Origin: Sipunculus nudus
Taxonomy: Eukaryota > Annelida > Sipuncula > Golfingiida > Sipunculidae
Assembly (NCBI GenBank): GCA_026874595.1
Contig: CM049314.1
Location: 33,672,229 to 33,736,228, forward strand
Reading direction: 5' to 3'
Length of the DNA: 64,000 bases
Shown: piece by piece, positions 63,014 through 64,000 of the stretch
Numbering within the stretch: the first letter of the stretch is position 1
Layout of the letters: every line of letters starts with the position of its first letter
The notes under the pieces: generated by a model
Databases searched by the model: none
Seen by the model: the letters and a program-made list of their open reading frames with translations, nothing else
Told to the model about the DNA's origin: nothing
Program-made: the position numbers and the translations under genes

Positions 63014-64000
63014 CTGTAAAATAATGATAAACATTTAGTAAACAGCTAACAGTATCAGCATTCATTAACAAAACAGCAGATAATTTAAACCAATATCACA
63101 CATTTAATACCTTGTCCATTAGGTCAGCCTGAGTGTTTATAATTTTTTTTTTACTTTTTGCCAAAAAGTTGTTTCATACACCATTGCTAAAATACTTTAG
63201 TTAAATATCTTATTGGGCGGGGCGCCTCAGAAAAAATCACCCATCTGACTCTATGTGATGGTTAAAAAATTTAACGGATGGGTTAAATGTTTATATATGA
63301 CGTCCGAGTGTTTGATTAACATATTATCCACAATAACAGCTTCCTACACTGTGTTCATGGATTATGTGAAATAAGGCATGAGATGAGGATGAGAGAACAA
63401 ATATTATTCAGTTCATTGTTAAATGAAATAATTCATAGATGATCATAGAGGATAGGCTTTGATTCATTTACTGTGGTTTCACATACGCAGGGTTAATATT
63501 ACATGATTCCAATTTTCAGTGTTTCCTGAGACCATTTTAGCAATTACTTCATATTAAAAACCTACACAAAGTTGGCAGTAAATAATTACCATATGACTTA
63601 ACTACTGCACCTGTGGGCCCTGGGTGTGATATCATCCCAATAGCTGGGTCATACCACCATGGAATGAAAGATTTGGATCAACATACAAATCAGGCCAAAT
63701 TCAGTGCACCAAAAATATATGTTGATGAGTAAATCTACCAACTCATGTATTGTCATGTTTACAATCATGCATAATCATAAAGTGACCCAAAATTTTGGCT
63801 TAAACCAAATTATTGTTGATTTGATATTCAAGTATTTTAATTTATTATAATTGTTTATGAAAATTTGCCCTCTACAATGATTTGTAGCTGCCTTTAATTG
63901 TTATATTTACCACTGTATCATGTTAATTTTTATGTCCTGGAAAATGCCATAAGTCCTGTGGAATGTCCTGCAATTTTGTAAGCCTGTATACGCATGAACC
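63014..64000. other. Probable intron, nothing recognised
   Basis: AT-rich sequence upstream (minus strand) of the terminal exon. No further exon with matching phase could be supported. Confidence 0.4.

Overview
The window is AT-rich eukaryotic DNA with sparse, intron-separated coding sequence and very dense, heavily nested repeats. The repeat style (tandem-repeat-cored Helitron-like elements, GACGGACGGACAG-type tails, (TA)n tracts, hAT, pogo and Mutator-like relics) and a RING/B-box/NHL TRIM gene with an inverted pseudogene paralogue fit a lophotrochozoan, most likely a bivalve mollusc. The species cannot be read from the sequence. No prokaryotic operon, CRISPR array, rRNA, intact tRNA or viral gene was seen.

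Layout. 1-6.1 kb: tRNA-derived SINE-like sequence and composite satellite-cored elements (281-bp and 337-bp units), interrupted by a Helentron-like copy. 6.7-40.4 kb: I infer one minus-strand gene from four exons with canonical splice sites and matching phase 0 (40360-40416, 22864-22968, 13693-13830, 6709-6891). Together they encode the N-terminal ~161 residues of a multi-pass membrane protein, possibly gustatory-receptor-like; the rest lies left of the window. Its introns hold a 2.9-kb long-TIR element inside a pogo-like element (10.6-13.7 kb), several satellite-cored elements, a 765-bp foldback repeat (23.7-24.5 kb), and a hAT-like element (32.6-37.2 kb) into which a Mutator-like element (33.2-35.9 kb) inserted. 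That MULE still encodes the C-terminal part of its transposase in three exons. A CpG/CCAAT-bearing promoter-like stretch lies at 40.4-41.4 kb.

43.4-45.7 kb: a second Helentron-like copy carrying two nested foldback repeats. 46.4-47.7 kb: more satellite units. 49.3-51.1 kb (minus): a TRIM pseudogene broken by several frameshifts. 56.2-58.1 kb (plus): its intact 633-residue paralogue, an E3 ligase-type TRIM-NHL protein with a 3' splice site just upstream and a poly(A) signal downstream. 58.5-59.7 kb: a third Helentron-like copy. 61.1-63.0 kb (minus): the terminal exon and 3' UTR of an unidentified gene.

The strongest 'system' signals are (i) the Helentron-like family with covarying terminal hairpins, T|T insertion and an internal empty site, (ii) the hAT-MULE nest with perfect target-site duplications, (iii) the hidden multi-exon membrane-protein gene, and (iv) the shared palindrome GGTGGCGCCACC in several otherwise different repeat families.
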